Below are positions 1 through 7,791 of a stretch of 64,000 nucleotides of DNA, one piece after another; the first letter of the stretch is position 1; each line of letters begins with the position of its first letter. This DNA comes from Thiobacillus sp. Lineage in GTDB: Bacteria > Pseudomonadota > Gammaproteobacteria > Burkholderiales > Thiobacillaceae. The notes under the pieces are model-generated. The model saw nothing but the letters and a program-made list of their open reading frames with translations, was not told where the DNA came from and did not search any database. The stretch spans positions 124,001-188,000 of the forward strand of contig JACKLQ010000002.1 in the NCBI GenBank assembly GCA_024235835.1. The letters are read 5' to 3'. The translations under genes and the position numbers were made by a program.

Positions 1-1908
1 GCGGGTGCGGGGGAAGCACCACCCAGGTCATGACGACCATACCCACCAGGGGTCGATCCCCGCGGGTGCGGGGGAAGCATGAAGACGCCGGATCAGGCGT
101 TGGCCCTGATGGGTCGATCCCCGCGGGTGCGGGGGAAGCCGTCCGTACTCAACCCGAGTATCGGCTTCAAAAGGTCGATCCCCGCGGGTGCGGGGGAAGC
201 TCGGCCAGGCAGGGACAGGATCTTCCGGTACAGGGTCGATCCCCGCGGGTGCGGGGGAAGCATTGCCGCAGCCATGGTGCTCATGTCCTGCACGGGTCGA
301 TCCCCGCGGGTGCGGGGGAAGCCCGCCTACATCTTCGTCAAGGAGTTCGTGGGCGGGTCGATCCCCGCGGGTGCGGGGGAAGCTACACCTCCGGCGGCAC
401 GCTGACCTATGGCACGGGTCGATCCCCGCGGGTGCGGGGGAAGCTCGATGTCTTTCACCCGGAGCGACAGACCTTCGGGTCGATCCCCGCGGGTGCGGGG
501 GAAGCCCATTGAGGTCCGCCACGCCGCTGCTCTGGCCGGGTCGATCCCCGCGGGTGCGGGGGAAGCTCATGGTCACCCGCCGCTTTAGGTCGCCCTGAAG
601 GTCGATCCCCGCGGGTGCGGGGGAAGCCAACCCGAGTACACCGCAGAGGTGCCGCCAGAGGGTCGATCCCCGCGGGTGCGGGGGAAGCCCATCCGGTTCC
701 ATTGGTAAGCCGAAATGACCAGGTCGATCCCCGCGGGTGCGGGGGAAGCGCCAAAGGCTTGCAGGCGGATCTGGACAAGGAAGGTCGATCCCCGCGGGTG
801 CGGGGGAAGCCTTGCCCTGACATACCGCCACCGCCACGCCGAGGGTCGATCCCCGCGGGTGCGGGGGAAGCGCCATCGGTGCCGGTATTCTGCTCATCGG
901 CGGAGGTCGATCCCCGCGGGTGCGGGGGAAGCCGGCCGTGGCCAACGATCAGCAGATCAACCGGGGGTCGATCCCCGCGGGTGCGGGGGAAGCGACAGTA
1001 CGACGACCGCCCTGTGTCGCAGGACGGGTCGATCCCCGCGGGTGCGGGGGAAGCTGCAGCAGGAGCAGGCAGACCTTGCACAGCGCCGGTCGATCCCCGC
1101 GGGTGCGGGGGAAGCACGGCAGAGCAGAACGCCAAGATCGCCGCCGAGGGTCGATCCCCGCGGGTGCGGGGGAAGCGCCCCAAGGGGCAGGGAGTCAAAC
1201 GGTTACAGGGGTCGATCCCCGCGGGTGCGGGGGAAGCTTGACGGGGCCAAAAGGCAGGGGCACGTACATAGGTCGATCCCCGCGGGTGCGGGGGAAGCCT
1301 TCCGGCTACACGCGCCAGGGTGCTCTTGCGGGGTCGATCCCCGCGGGTGCGGGGGAAGCTGCGGCGCCGGGATGCGCCAGCCATCGCCAGAGGGTCGATC
1401 CCCGCGGGTGCGGGGGAAGCTGCCGCCCAATCCATCACGCCCCCACGCTGACGGGTCGATCCCCGCGGGTGCGGGGGAAGCTGCCACATGGAATGGAACG
1501 GGTTGCCAATCCCGGGTCGATCCCCGCGGGTGCGGGGGAAGCACCACCGTGGTGTCGTTGGTGTCCTTGAGGGCGGGTCGATCCCCGCGGGTGCGGGGGA
1601 AGCCCATGCTGCTCCAGCAAGACAAGCTGGGTGCCGGGTCGATCCCCGCGGGTGCGGGGGAAGCCAGATCTGGCCGTTGTGGGTGGTTTTTGCAAAGGGT
1701 CGATCCCCGCGGGTGCGGGGGAAGCACAGGAGCGCGCATTTTCTCGCCGGTGGACAGGGGTCGATCCCCGCGGGTGCGGGGGAAGCCAGGGCATGAGCTT
1801 CAGGGAGGCGGTGGAGGCAGGTCGATCCCCGCGGGTGCGGGGGAAGCACTGAATAGCATCCCCGCTGCAGCTGGGCGGTGGGTCGATCCCCGCGGGTGCG
1901 GGGGAAGC
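1..1908 (-). CRISPR. Type I-E CRISPR array, truncated by the window edge
   Basis: One partial repeat (1-17) is followed by 31 full 28-nt repeats at an exact 61-bp period, the first at 51-78 and the last at 1881-1908, giving 31 spacers of about 33 nt. The plus-strand repeat begins GGTCGATCCCCGCGGG and ends GGGGGAAGC; the inner CCCCGC/GCGGGG arms form the hairpin cut by Cas6e. All visible repeats are essentially identical. The cas genes lie to the right and run leftwards, so the leader is at the 1908 end and the array is transcribed on the minus strand, with the newest spacers at high coordinates. Counting the variable base beside the repeat as repeat position 29 gives the classic I-E 29 + 32 layout. 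The array continues left of base 1. Confidence 0.98.
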
Positions 1909-1942
1909 TCTTTATTACAAACGCTTGAATTGTCTCTAATTG
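1909..1942 (-). promoter_or_regulatory. CRISPR leader with IHF-like site
   Basis: This A+T-rich 34-bp stretch separates the last repeat from the cas2 stop codon. Read on the minus strand it contains ATTCAAGCGTTTG (1918-1930), which matches the IHF consensus WATCAANNNNTTR at every defined position but one and lies 9 bp from the repeat. In E. coli type I-E, IHF bends the leader at about this distance so that Cas1-Cas2 integrates at the first repeat. The leader is very short and any upstream part must lie inside the 3' end of cas2. Confidence 0.65.
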
Positions 1943-2251
1943 TTAAAGATCAGGGTGTAGCAGCCTGTAGCCTGTCAGTAGGCCGTCGATCGAGGCAACC
2001 CTGATAGGCGGGACGCCTAGAGTTCGCACCCCCTGGCCACAAGGGATAGTGGAGTCGGCCCAGACCATGACGATGGAGGCGTCCGTTTCATGAAGGAACC
2101 ACTCCGCTGCCACAGCCCAGATGCGTTCCCGTACCGCCGGGGAGATGTGGGGGGCACTGTAGACACCGGGCGCCAACTCCAACAGGGAACTGGCGAGGAA
2201 ACCGCGCATCCGGTCACTGACGTTGCGGGTTACCACCAGGGTCATGGTCAC
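1943..2251 (-). CDS. cas2: CRISPR adaptation protein Cas2 (type I-E)
   Basis: A protein of 102 aa that resembles E. coli Cas2e across its length: an N-terminal strand (residues 1-8), the VSDRMRGFLASSLLEL segment, then GVYSAP and a region rich in W and V. Cas2 forms the central dimer of the Cas1-Cas2 integrase that captures protospacers. Its start overlaps the end of cas1 by 38 bp, which suggests translational coupling. It is the last gene of the cas operon and its stop codon sits only 34 bp from the first repeat, so the cas transcript may run into the leader. Confidence 0.95.
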   Translation of the reverse strand: MTMTLVVTRNVSDRMRGFLASSLLELAPGVYSAPHISPAVRERIWAVAAEWFLHETDASIVMVWADSTIPCGQGVRTLGVPPIRVASIDGLLTGYRLLHPDL

Positions 2252-3113
2252 CGAACAACTCCTTGATGCGGTCGATCATTTTCGGGATGAGCTTGAAGCG
2301 CCGGAATTCCATTGCGGCTTCCCGGCGCAGGGTGCGTTCCAGGTTGAGGCTCTTGTCGTCGAGCGCTTTCCGGGCGACACGGAAAGCCAGGGGGATAACG
2401 ACTTCTGCGCGGTAGAGGTCGGCGACGTCGAGGGTGAAAGCATTGCTGGAGTCCTCATGGATGAAACCCAGCGGCGGCAATGCACCAACCGCGGCAACGG
2501 CGACATCGGCCGCACTTTCGACGAACGTGGCGGCATGGTTGACGGCCTGGTTGGGGATGTCCGCACCTTCCGGGCGGCTTCGGTCGTAGCGACGGCCTTG
2601 CCAGGAGATGCGCTGGCGGTCGGCTTCGATCCGGTAGATCTCTTTCATGCGGCCGCCTTCGATGCCGCGCAGGACGCTGATGTCGCGGTGGGGAAGGATG
2701 CGACCAAAGCGCAGTGCGTACATCTTGCGGGCAACGTCGAGGCGGGTTTTTCCGTTGGCCCAGAGGCGGGCATGGGCACGAGCGATTTCGCTGTGGCCCT
2801 GGCCCATGGGCGGGGCGGTGTAGAACTTGGTGCCGCCATCGCCGACGGCGGCGAGCAGGGTGCCGTGGCGGGCGAGGATACGCAGGGCGTCGTGGCTGAC
2901 GGTAGAGCCCGGCCCGAGAAGGATGAGAGAGACGTTCTGGTAGGGGATGGCGTAGTCGCCCGCATCGAGGTCGGCCGATTCGGTACAGACGAAGCGCAGG
3001 GTGCCGTCTTCGACGAAGAGTCGCCCGCGGGAGAGCCAGACCAGGCCGTGGCGGTCGACGTGGGGGATGCGGGCGTCGGCCAGGCCGAGCCGGCCTACGA
3101 GGAGTCCCGGCAT
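2214..3113 (-). CDS. cas1: CRISPR adaptation integrase Cas1 (type I-E)
   Basis: A protein of 299 aa starting at MPGLLVGRLG; the reading frame is open further upstream, but that part overlaps cas6e and does not look like Cas1. Family hallmarks include the beta-rich N-terminus (RHGLVWLSRGRLFV) and the C-terminal segment GFIHEDSSNAFTLDVADLYR, which carries the metal-binding His and Asp residues equivalent to E. coli H208, D218 and D221. With Cas2 it integrates new spacers at the leader end. The ATG lies 1 nt beyond the cas6e stop and the 3' end overlaps cas2, consistent with one operon. The gene looks intact. Confidence 0.96.
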   Translation of the reverse strand: MPGLLVGRLGLADARIPHVDRHGLVWLSRGRLFVEDGTLRFVCTESADLDAGDYAIPYQNVSLILLGPGSTVSHDALRILARHGTLLAAVGDGGTKFYTAPPMGQGHSEIARAHARLWANGKTRLDVARKMYALRFGRILPHRDISVLRGIEGGRMKEIYRIEADRQRISWQGRRYDRSRPEGADIPNQAVNHAATFVESAADVAVAAVGALPPLGFIHEDSSNAFTLDVADLYRAEVVIPLAFRVARKALDDKSLNLERTLRREAAMEFRRFKLIPKMIDRIKELFGDHDPGGNPQRQ

Positions 3114-3114
3114 G

Positions 3115-3852
3115 TCAGCTTCCGCTTGCAGTTGGTGGTCGAAGCAGCACCATGCCGAAGCCGAAGGTACGATGGCGGCCGATGCCGCGGGCGAGCAGGC
3201 GGGCGAAGGCGGCCGGGTCGTGGATCTGAAGTTCGCCGGTGAACAGGGCATCCGGCCGTTCCACGCCGCGGTGGCGCCGACCCTCGCCGCTACGCATTTG
3301 GCGCAGACTGTGGACACGGCGGAAGCCAGCGAGGGTGATGCCTTGGGGGGCGGCAACTGCGGCTCCGTCGCGCTGGAGTTGGCCGATGAGCCAGCGGCCG
3401 TAGATGTCGGCGCGGCTGGCTGGGTCGCGGCCTTCGGCTTTGGCGGCCTCGATTTCCACGAGGTAGAGGTCGCGTTCCCGTTCGCCGCGGCTCACCGGGC
3501 AGGCGCGGACTTCGAAGCCCAGGCGGCGGCCGGCGCTCCAGGCGTCGGGCATGGCCTTGCCGGCGGCAGTGCTCCAGTCGCAGACGCCGAGGGCCGCAGG
3601 TTGGGCAAAGGTGAGGGCATGTTCGGCAAGATGGGTGATGGGCTCGGCGGCATAACCCAGAAGGCGCAAGCCACGGCGGCTTTCCATGAGCCGGTAGGGC
3701 CGCGGCGCGAGGTCGCCCAGGGTGGCTGCAAGCCAGGCGTGGGCCGCATAACCGAAGTCTTCGTCGCTTTGGCTTTGCATTGCGGCATGGCCCTGTTGCC
3801 AGGCGAAGCGTGTGAGGGCGGCGGCGTCGAGGGGGAGTTCGATCAAGTGCAT
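3115..3852 (-). CDS. cas6e: CRISPR pre-crRNA endoribonuclease Cas6e (CasE)
   Basis: A protein of 245 aa starting at MHLIELPLD, chosen because this is the typical Cas6e N-terminus and overlaps the cas5e end by 10 bp. Near the C-terminus it has the glycine-rich motif RHRTFGFGMVLLRP characteristic of the family. Cas6e cuts the transcribed array at the base of each repeat hairpin and stays bound to the crRNA 3' end within Cascade. It is longer than E. coli CasE (199 aa). The surplus seems to lie in the middle, around GRDPASRADIYGRWL. Confidence 0.95.
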   Translation of the reverse strand: MHLIELPLDAAALTRFAWQQGHAAMQSQSDEDFGYAAHAWLAATLGDLAPRPYRLMESRRGLRLLGYAAEPITHLAEHALTFAQPAALGVCDWSTAAGKAMPDAWSAGRRLGFEVRACPVSRGERERDLYLVEIEAAKAEGRDPASRADIYGRWLIGQLQRDGAAVAAPQGITLAGFRRVHSLRQMRSGEGRRHRGVERPDALFTGELQIHDPAAFARLLARGIGRHRTFGFGMVLLRPPTASGS

Positions 3853-4574
3853 GGCATCACCTCGTTGAGCGGACCTTCTGCAACTAGGCGGCTGCCGGCG
3901 TGCCACTGGTTGTGCCAGTCGCGTTGGTCGTAGACGGGGTGGATCTGGGCTTCCGTGGCCTGCCCCAGATCAGCCGGCCAGCGGGCGGGCATAGCACCCT
4001 CGCTTTTTCGCACCCGGCAGGTGGCGTGGGGCTCGGCGCCGAGGATGGCGTGGACGTCGTCGCCACTGCGCCGGCCGATCAGGATGCGGCAAGCGGGCAG
4101 ACAGGTCTTGCGGCCAATGAACAGGGGACGGGCCGGGTACCTCAGGGCGGCTTCGATTGCGGCAAGGTCCGGGGCCTCGTCGGCATCGGCGAGGGCGAGG
4201 GCACTGGTGACGATACCGTTGGCCCAGTAATGGCGGAATCGCTGGTGGGTGCCGAATTTGGCGTCTCCTCCGTCACGGTGTTCCGCCAGGCCGCGGGTGG
4301 TCCAGCCGGGGTGGCGCATCTTCTCCTGGCCGAGATCGACGGTGTGGTAGTCGCGCATGGCTTCACCGGCCAAGTCCCAGCGGGAGGCGATGATCAACCG
4401 TTCCTGGAGACGGCCGATGCGCTGCCCGTCGTGGTGGTGCCAGCCGAGGGCGTTGGCCAGGAGGCCGGCGAACAGCGACAGACCGGGGAAGCGGTCGGTG
4501 ACGTTGTGCTGATCGACCATGACCCCGCCGAAGCTCATAAGTGGAGCGTCGAAACGCAGAATGAGGGCGTCCAT
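3843..4574 (-). CDS. cas5e: Cascade subunit Cas5e (CasD)
   Basis: A protein of 243 aa with the Cas5 signature at the N-terminus (LILRFDAPLMSFGG), followed by the segment RFPGLSLFAGLLANALGW typical of CasD. In Cascade, Cas5e holds the 5' handle of the crRNA next to Cas8e. The start overlaps the final base of cas7e and the end overlaps cas6e by 10 bp. Length is close to the family norm (about 225-250 aa). No damage is visible. Confidence 0.95.
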   Translation of the reverse strand: MDALILRFDAPLMSFGGVMVDQHNVTDRFPGLSLFAGLLANALGWHHHDGQRIGRLQERLIIASRWDLAGEAMRDYHTVDLGQEKMRHPGWTTRGLAEHRDGGDAKFGTHQRFRHYWANGIVTSALALADADEAPDLAAIEAALRYPARPLFIGRKTCLPACRILIGRRSGDDVHAILGAEPHATCRVRKSEGAMPARWPADLGQATEAQIHPVYDQRDWHNQWHAGSRLVAEGPLNEVMPCT

Positions 4575-5728
4575 CAGCCGGCTCCGAACAGGCTGTCGAG
4601 GACTGCGGCGATGCTGGCCTTGAGCGGGGCGCGGGGCACGTCGGCCAGGCTTTCGGTGGTAACGGTAGTGGAGACGAAGCGGTTTTCCTCACGGCCATAC
4701 ATGGCGTCGAGGGCGGCCAGGTGCTGTCCGAGGGCCTCCACCGCTTGCCGTTCCAGGTTGCCTTTGGGCTTCAAGGCCTCGAGGTAGGCGTTGGCGAGGG
4801 TGCGCGGCTGGGTCTTGCCAGTTTCCAGCAGGACGCAAGCGGCGCGGGCATAGGGGGCGGTGGCGCCCAACTTGGCACCGGGGCTGACGGTGGCGATGGC
4901 TTCGATGAGGCGGCTCAACACGTCACGGACATCCTGGATAGTTTCCTTCGGTTGCTTTTTCCAAGCAGTCGGATCGCAGCCGCACAGATTTGAGACGAGC
5001 AGGGGCACGTCCACCACGATGTAGCCATAGAACAGGCCGGCCCCCAGTTCCATATCGCCGGCGTGCGCTGCACCGGCGTCTTCATCGGCTTCCTTGAGGT
5101 CGTCCACCACGGTGAAGTAGTCCACTTCGGTGGCCAGCGGATGCACAGTGAAGGCGTGAGCGACATGCACCGCGGCATCGGTGCGGGCGAGAATGTCGGA
5201 GGTGACGAAGCGGCCGAACAGAGCACCTTCGATGCCTGCGACTAGACTCACACCGGCTGTCTTCCACATGGCCTGCAGATTGCCTTTCTCGGCCTTCAGG
5301 CGTTCGTCCAGCAACTTGACGGGGTCGCTTTCGGCTCCGGCGCATTCCTTGATCAGGCTGACCAGGTAATCCGCCTCGGGCTTGCCGAACAGGACGGGCT
5401 GGTTGAGTTGCAAGGGAGCATCCTTCTTCTGGCCGCCCTGGATCAGGCGCTTGAGTAAGGCTTCGGTGAGTTTAGTCGCGGTTTCCTGGTTGATGCCGGC
5501 TTCGACAACGCGGGCCAGGATTTCCCGTTCGAAGAACAGTCGGGAGCGGATGCCGCCAGGAAGATCGAGGTTACGGTGGAAGTCGTCACGCCAGTGTTTT
5601 TTCAAACATTGCGAGGACACCCGCATCCGCTCTGCATTGCCAAAGGGAATGCGCTTGGCGAGCCCGGCATCGTCTCGGTTGAGCAGGCCGGCGGCGTAGG
5701 AAGTGAGGGTGTGGATTTGCAGGAACAT
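4574..5728 (-). CDS. cas7e: Cascade backbone subunit Cas7e (CasC)
   Basis: A protein of 384 aa starting at MFLQIHTLTSYAAGLLNRDD; upstream in-frame sequence overlaps cse2 and is not Cas7-like. The early motif NRDDAGLAKRIPFGNAERMR and RVSSQCLKKHWR are classic for CasC. Cas7e polymerises along the crRNA spacer (six copies in E. coli) to form the Cascade backbone. The start lies 4 bp after the cse2 stop. It is about 20 residues longer than the E. coli protein. Confidence 0.96.
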   Translation of the reverse strand: MFLQIHTLTSYAAGLLNRDDAGLAKRIPFGNAERMRVSSQCLKKHWRDDFHRNLDLPGGIRSRLFFEREILARVVEAGINQETATKLTEALLKRLIQGGQKKDAPLQLNQPVLFGKPEADYLVSLIKECAGAESDPVKLLDERLKAEKGNLQAMWKTAGVSLVAGIEGALFGRFVTSDILARTDAAVHVAHAFTVHPLATEVDYFTVVDDLKEADEDAGAAHAGDMELGAGLFYGYIVVDVPLLVSNLCGCDPTAWKKQPKETIQDVRDVLSRLIEAIATVSPGAKLGATAPYARAACVLLETGKTQPRTLANAYLEALKPKGNLERQAVEALGQHLAALDAMYGREENRFVSTTVTTESLADVPRAPLKASIAAVLDSLFGAG

Positions 5729-5732
5729 GACG

Positions 5733-6233
5733 TCAGTCCTCCTTGAGGTTGCGGTAGTAATCACGGGCGATTCGGGTGTTGATACGTTCGCGGGCCTCCG
5801 GGCTAGTGGCGAAGAGGAGGTCAGCCAGGTGGCGCCAGTCGCAGGCGATGCCTTTGGCGGCGATCTGGCGGGCGGCACGCAGGGCCAGGGCGCGCAGGGT
5901 GTCGCCGTCAGCTGACAACAAGCGTTCCAGCCGGCTTTCGGCATAGCGCGCTTCGGCCAGGGCCTGGCCCAAGGGGCGAGCAGGATCGAAACCACCGTCG
6001 CGCTGGATGGCCAGCGCGCAGACCAATAGGCGCCAGTCGGGCAGCCAGCGTTCGCCCTGCCAGGCTTCGTCCACATGGCGCAACAGGAGGCGGTGCAGTG
6101 CCAGGGGGGCTGCCCCATCCAGGGCCATGCGCTTTAGCGCGGCGCGTTCTCCATTGGGAAAGTGAGGATCGCCGAGGGTGCGGGAGAGAGCCGGCACATG
6201 AGCGGCAGGCCAGCGAGGTTCAGGGGTGCTCAT
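5733..6233 (-). CDS. cse2: Cascade small subunit Cse2 (CasB, Cas11e)
   Basis: A protein of 166 aa, helical, with the CasB pattern in LALHRLLLRHVDEAW and the C-terminal half DWRHLADLLFATSPEARERI...IARDYYRNL. Two copies normally line the belly of Cascade and hold the non-target strand and the R-loop. It overlaps the 3' end of cas8e by 14 bp and is followed by cas7e after 4 bp. Size and position match the I-E gene order exactly. Confidence 0.93.
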   Translation of the reverse strand: MSTPEPRWPAAHVPALSRTLGDPHFPNGERAALKRMALDGAAPLALHRLLLRHVDEAWQGERWLPDWRLLVCALAIQRDGGFDPARPLGQALAEARYAESRLERLLSADGDTLRALALRAARQIAAKGIACDWRHLADLLFATSPEARERINTRIARDYYRNLKED

Positions 6234-7791
6234 GGGGTGTCTCCAGGTAGGTTTCGAAGTGCTTTTTCAGGGAGCCATAGAACATGCCGCGCGCCCGCAC
6301 CTTGGCCCGGTAGTCGCGTCCGTGGCGCATGGGTACACGCCGGATGGACTGCTCCAGGACGGTTTCGGCCAGGCGGTGCAGTTGTTCGAACCAGGGCTTC
6401 ATCGCCCCGCTGTCGTTGGGCTGGTCGAGAGTAGTCCAGAGCCAGTCGAAGTAGCGGGGGTGCCAGTCACGGGTGAAGGAGCTGGCGGTGCTACCGACCC
6501 ATTGGCTGATCTCCCGTTTATCGAGGTTGATGGAAACGGGGCCGCCTTCCATGAGGGCATAGAGAGCTGGTTGCAGGACGCGGTATTGAATGGCGGAAGC
6601 CATGTCTAGGCCTAGTTTCGACAGAACAGCGAGGCGGTCGCGGACCGGACTCTTGCCGAACAGCACTGGTCTGGCTTTTTCCGGGATGCGGATCGCGGCC
6701 TCATGGAATCCATCGGTGGTGCCTTGGCCTCGTACCAAGACGGACGCGGCGAACCATCCAGCGCCCTGGCCAGTCGGGATTTGCTGCATGACGGCGGGCT
6801 GGAAGCCGGCGTCGGCGAACATGAGGTTACGCAGGAGCTCTGGGGTGAGCCCGGAGGCGGGAACGGTGAGGGCGCCATTGGTCTTGCTGCTGATGGGTAT
6901 CCAGGGGTCGCCGACGTTACCCTTTAATAGGTCGGCCCCACCTATGAATGTCTGTGCTGACCCTGCTGCCCAGAGTTGAATGTTTGCCCCGACAAACACT
7001 AAACGGTAACGACGAGCGATCTCGATAAAAAATGGATCAAGCGAACTGAGGGAATGGCTTGTATTGCCGTCCCATAATGGAATCCAGAGCAGCACCTTGC
7101 CATCGGGTTGGTAGCCGAAGGGTAAGCTAAGCTGAACTGGACGGTGCCTAAGTAGATTCTCGATATTCCAAGTGAACTGCTTGCCCAGTCGGAACGAGGG
7201 TAACCAGTCGACTCTAGGACGGCTACCGTACCCAGAGTTCATACGGCTAATACCACGGTTCATCCCGCCACCACTCCCCCTACCAAGTAGCCCCGTCATT
7301 GTCTGAGCAGAAAGCAGCGCATATGCCCAGCCCTCAAGATCCATGACATCACCACGACTCGCCTTGATATCGTGGTTCTTCGCCGTTTGCAGTACATCCA
7401 GGGCGTCCGGGCTGGCTGCCTTGGGTTTGTAGTCCTTGTCGAACACGACCTTGCTGGGTGCCGGCGGTTGAAGAAACGCGGGGCGGGTGGGGTCGGCCAC
7501 AGCCAGTATCCATGCGTCATCGTTGTCACACCCTTCGGATGTGGTGAGTGTGCGGATGCTCTGCAACCAAAAGTCCGCCGTTTGTCTCGGGTCGGCCACA
7601 CCCTGGCGGTCGAGCACGGCACCGGCGAGGTAGCAGAGGAAGATGTGGAGGGCGTCTTCCTGGTGACGTTGCAGGCCGGGCAGGCTTTCCACCCTGTCTT
7701 CACCCAGCAGGGCGAGGAGTTCGGGCAGGCTGGCGCGGGTCGCGCCTTCTGACAGACGCACGCGGAACAGTGGGTCAGTGAGCAGGTTCAT
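6220..7791 (-). CDS. cas8e: Cascade large subunit Cas8e (Cse1, CasA)
   Basis: A protein of 523 aa starting at MNLLTDPLFRVRLSEG, the typical CasA N-terminus (an upstream in-frame ATG is less likely). Cas8e recognises the PAM and recruits Cas3. The N-terminal domain covers roughly the first 370 residues; the C-terminal four-helix bundle is seen around RPVLFGKSPVRDRL and the tail FETYLETPHEHP. The segment 6900-7300 is more A+T-rich than its neighbours, perhaps a fast-evolving or exchanged portion of this PAM-sensing protein. The start overlaps the cas3 end by 17 bp. Confidence 0.94.
   Translation of the reverse strand: MNLLTDPLFRVRLSEGATRASLPELLALLGEDRVESLPGLQRHQEDALHIFLCYLAGAVLDRQGVADPRQTADFWLQSIRTLTTSEGCDNDDAWILAVADPTRPAFLQPPAPSKVVFDKDYKPKAASPDALDVLQTAKNHDIKASRGDVMDLEGWAYALLSAQTMTGLLGRGSGGGMNRGISRMNSGYGSRPRVDWLPSFRLGKQFTWNIENLLRHRPVQLSLPFGYQPDGKVLLWIPLWDGNTSHSLSSLDPFFIEIARRYRLVFVGANIQLWAAGSAQTFIGGADLLKGNVGDPWIPISSKTNGALTVPASGLTPELLRNLMFADAGFQPAVMQQIPTGQGAGWFAASVLVRGQGTTDGFHEAAIRIPEKARPVLFGKSPVRDRLAVLSKLGLDMASAIQYRVLQPALYALMEGGPVSINLDKREISQWVGSTASSFTRDWHPRYFDWLWTTLDQPNDSGAMKPWFEQLHRLAETVLEQSIRRVPMRHGRDYRAKVRARGMFYGSLKKHFETYLETPHEHP

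Noticed and set aside
28..2004. Several long open frames on both strands across the first 2 kb
   Set aside because: They are translations of the CRISPR repeats: the 61-bp period keeps frames open and yields repeated RSPRVRGK or ASPAPAGID phrases.
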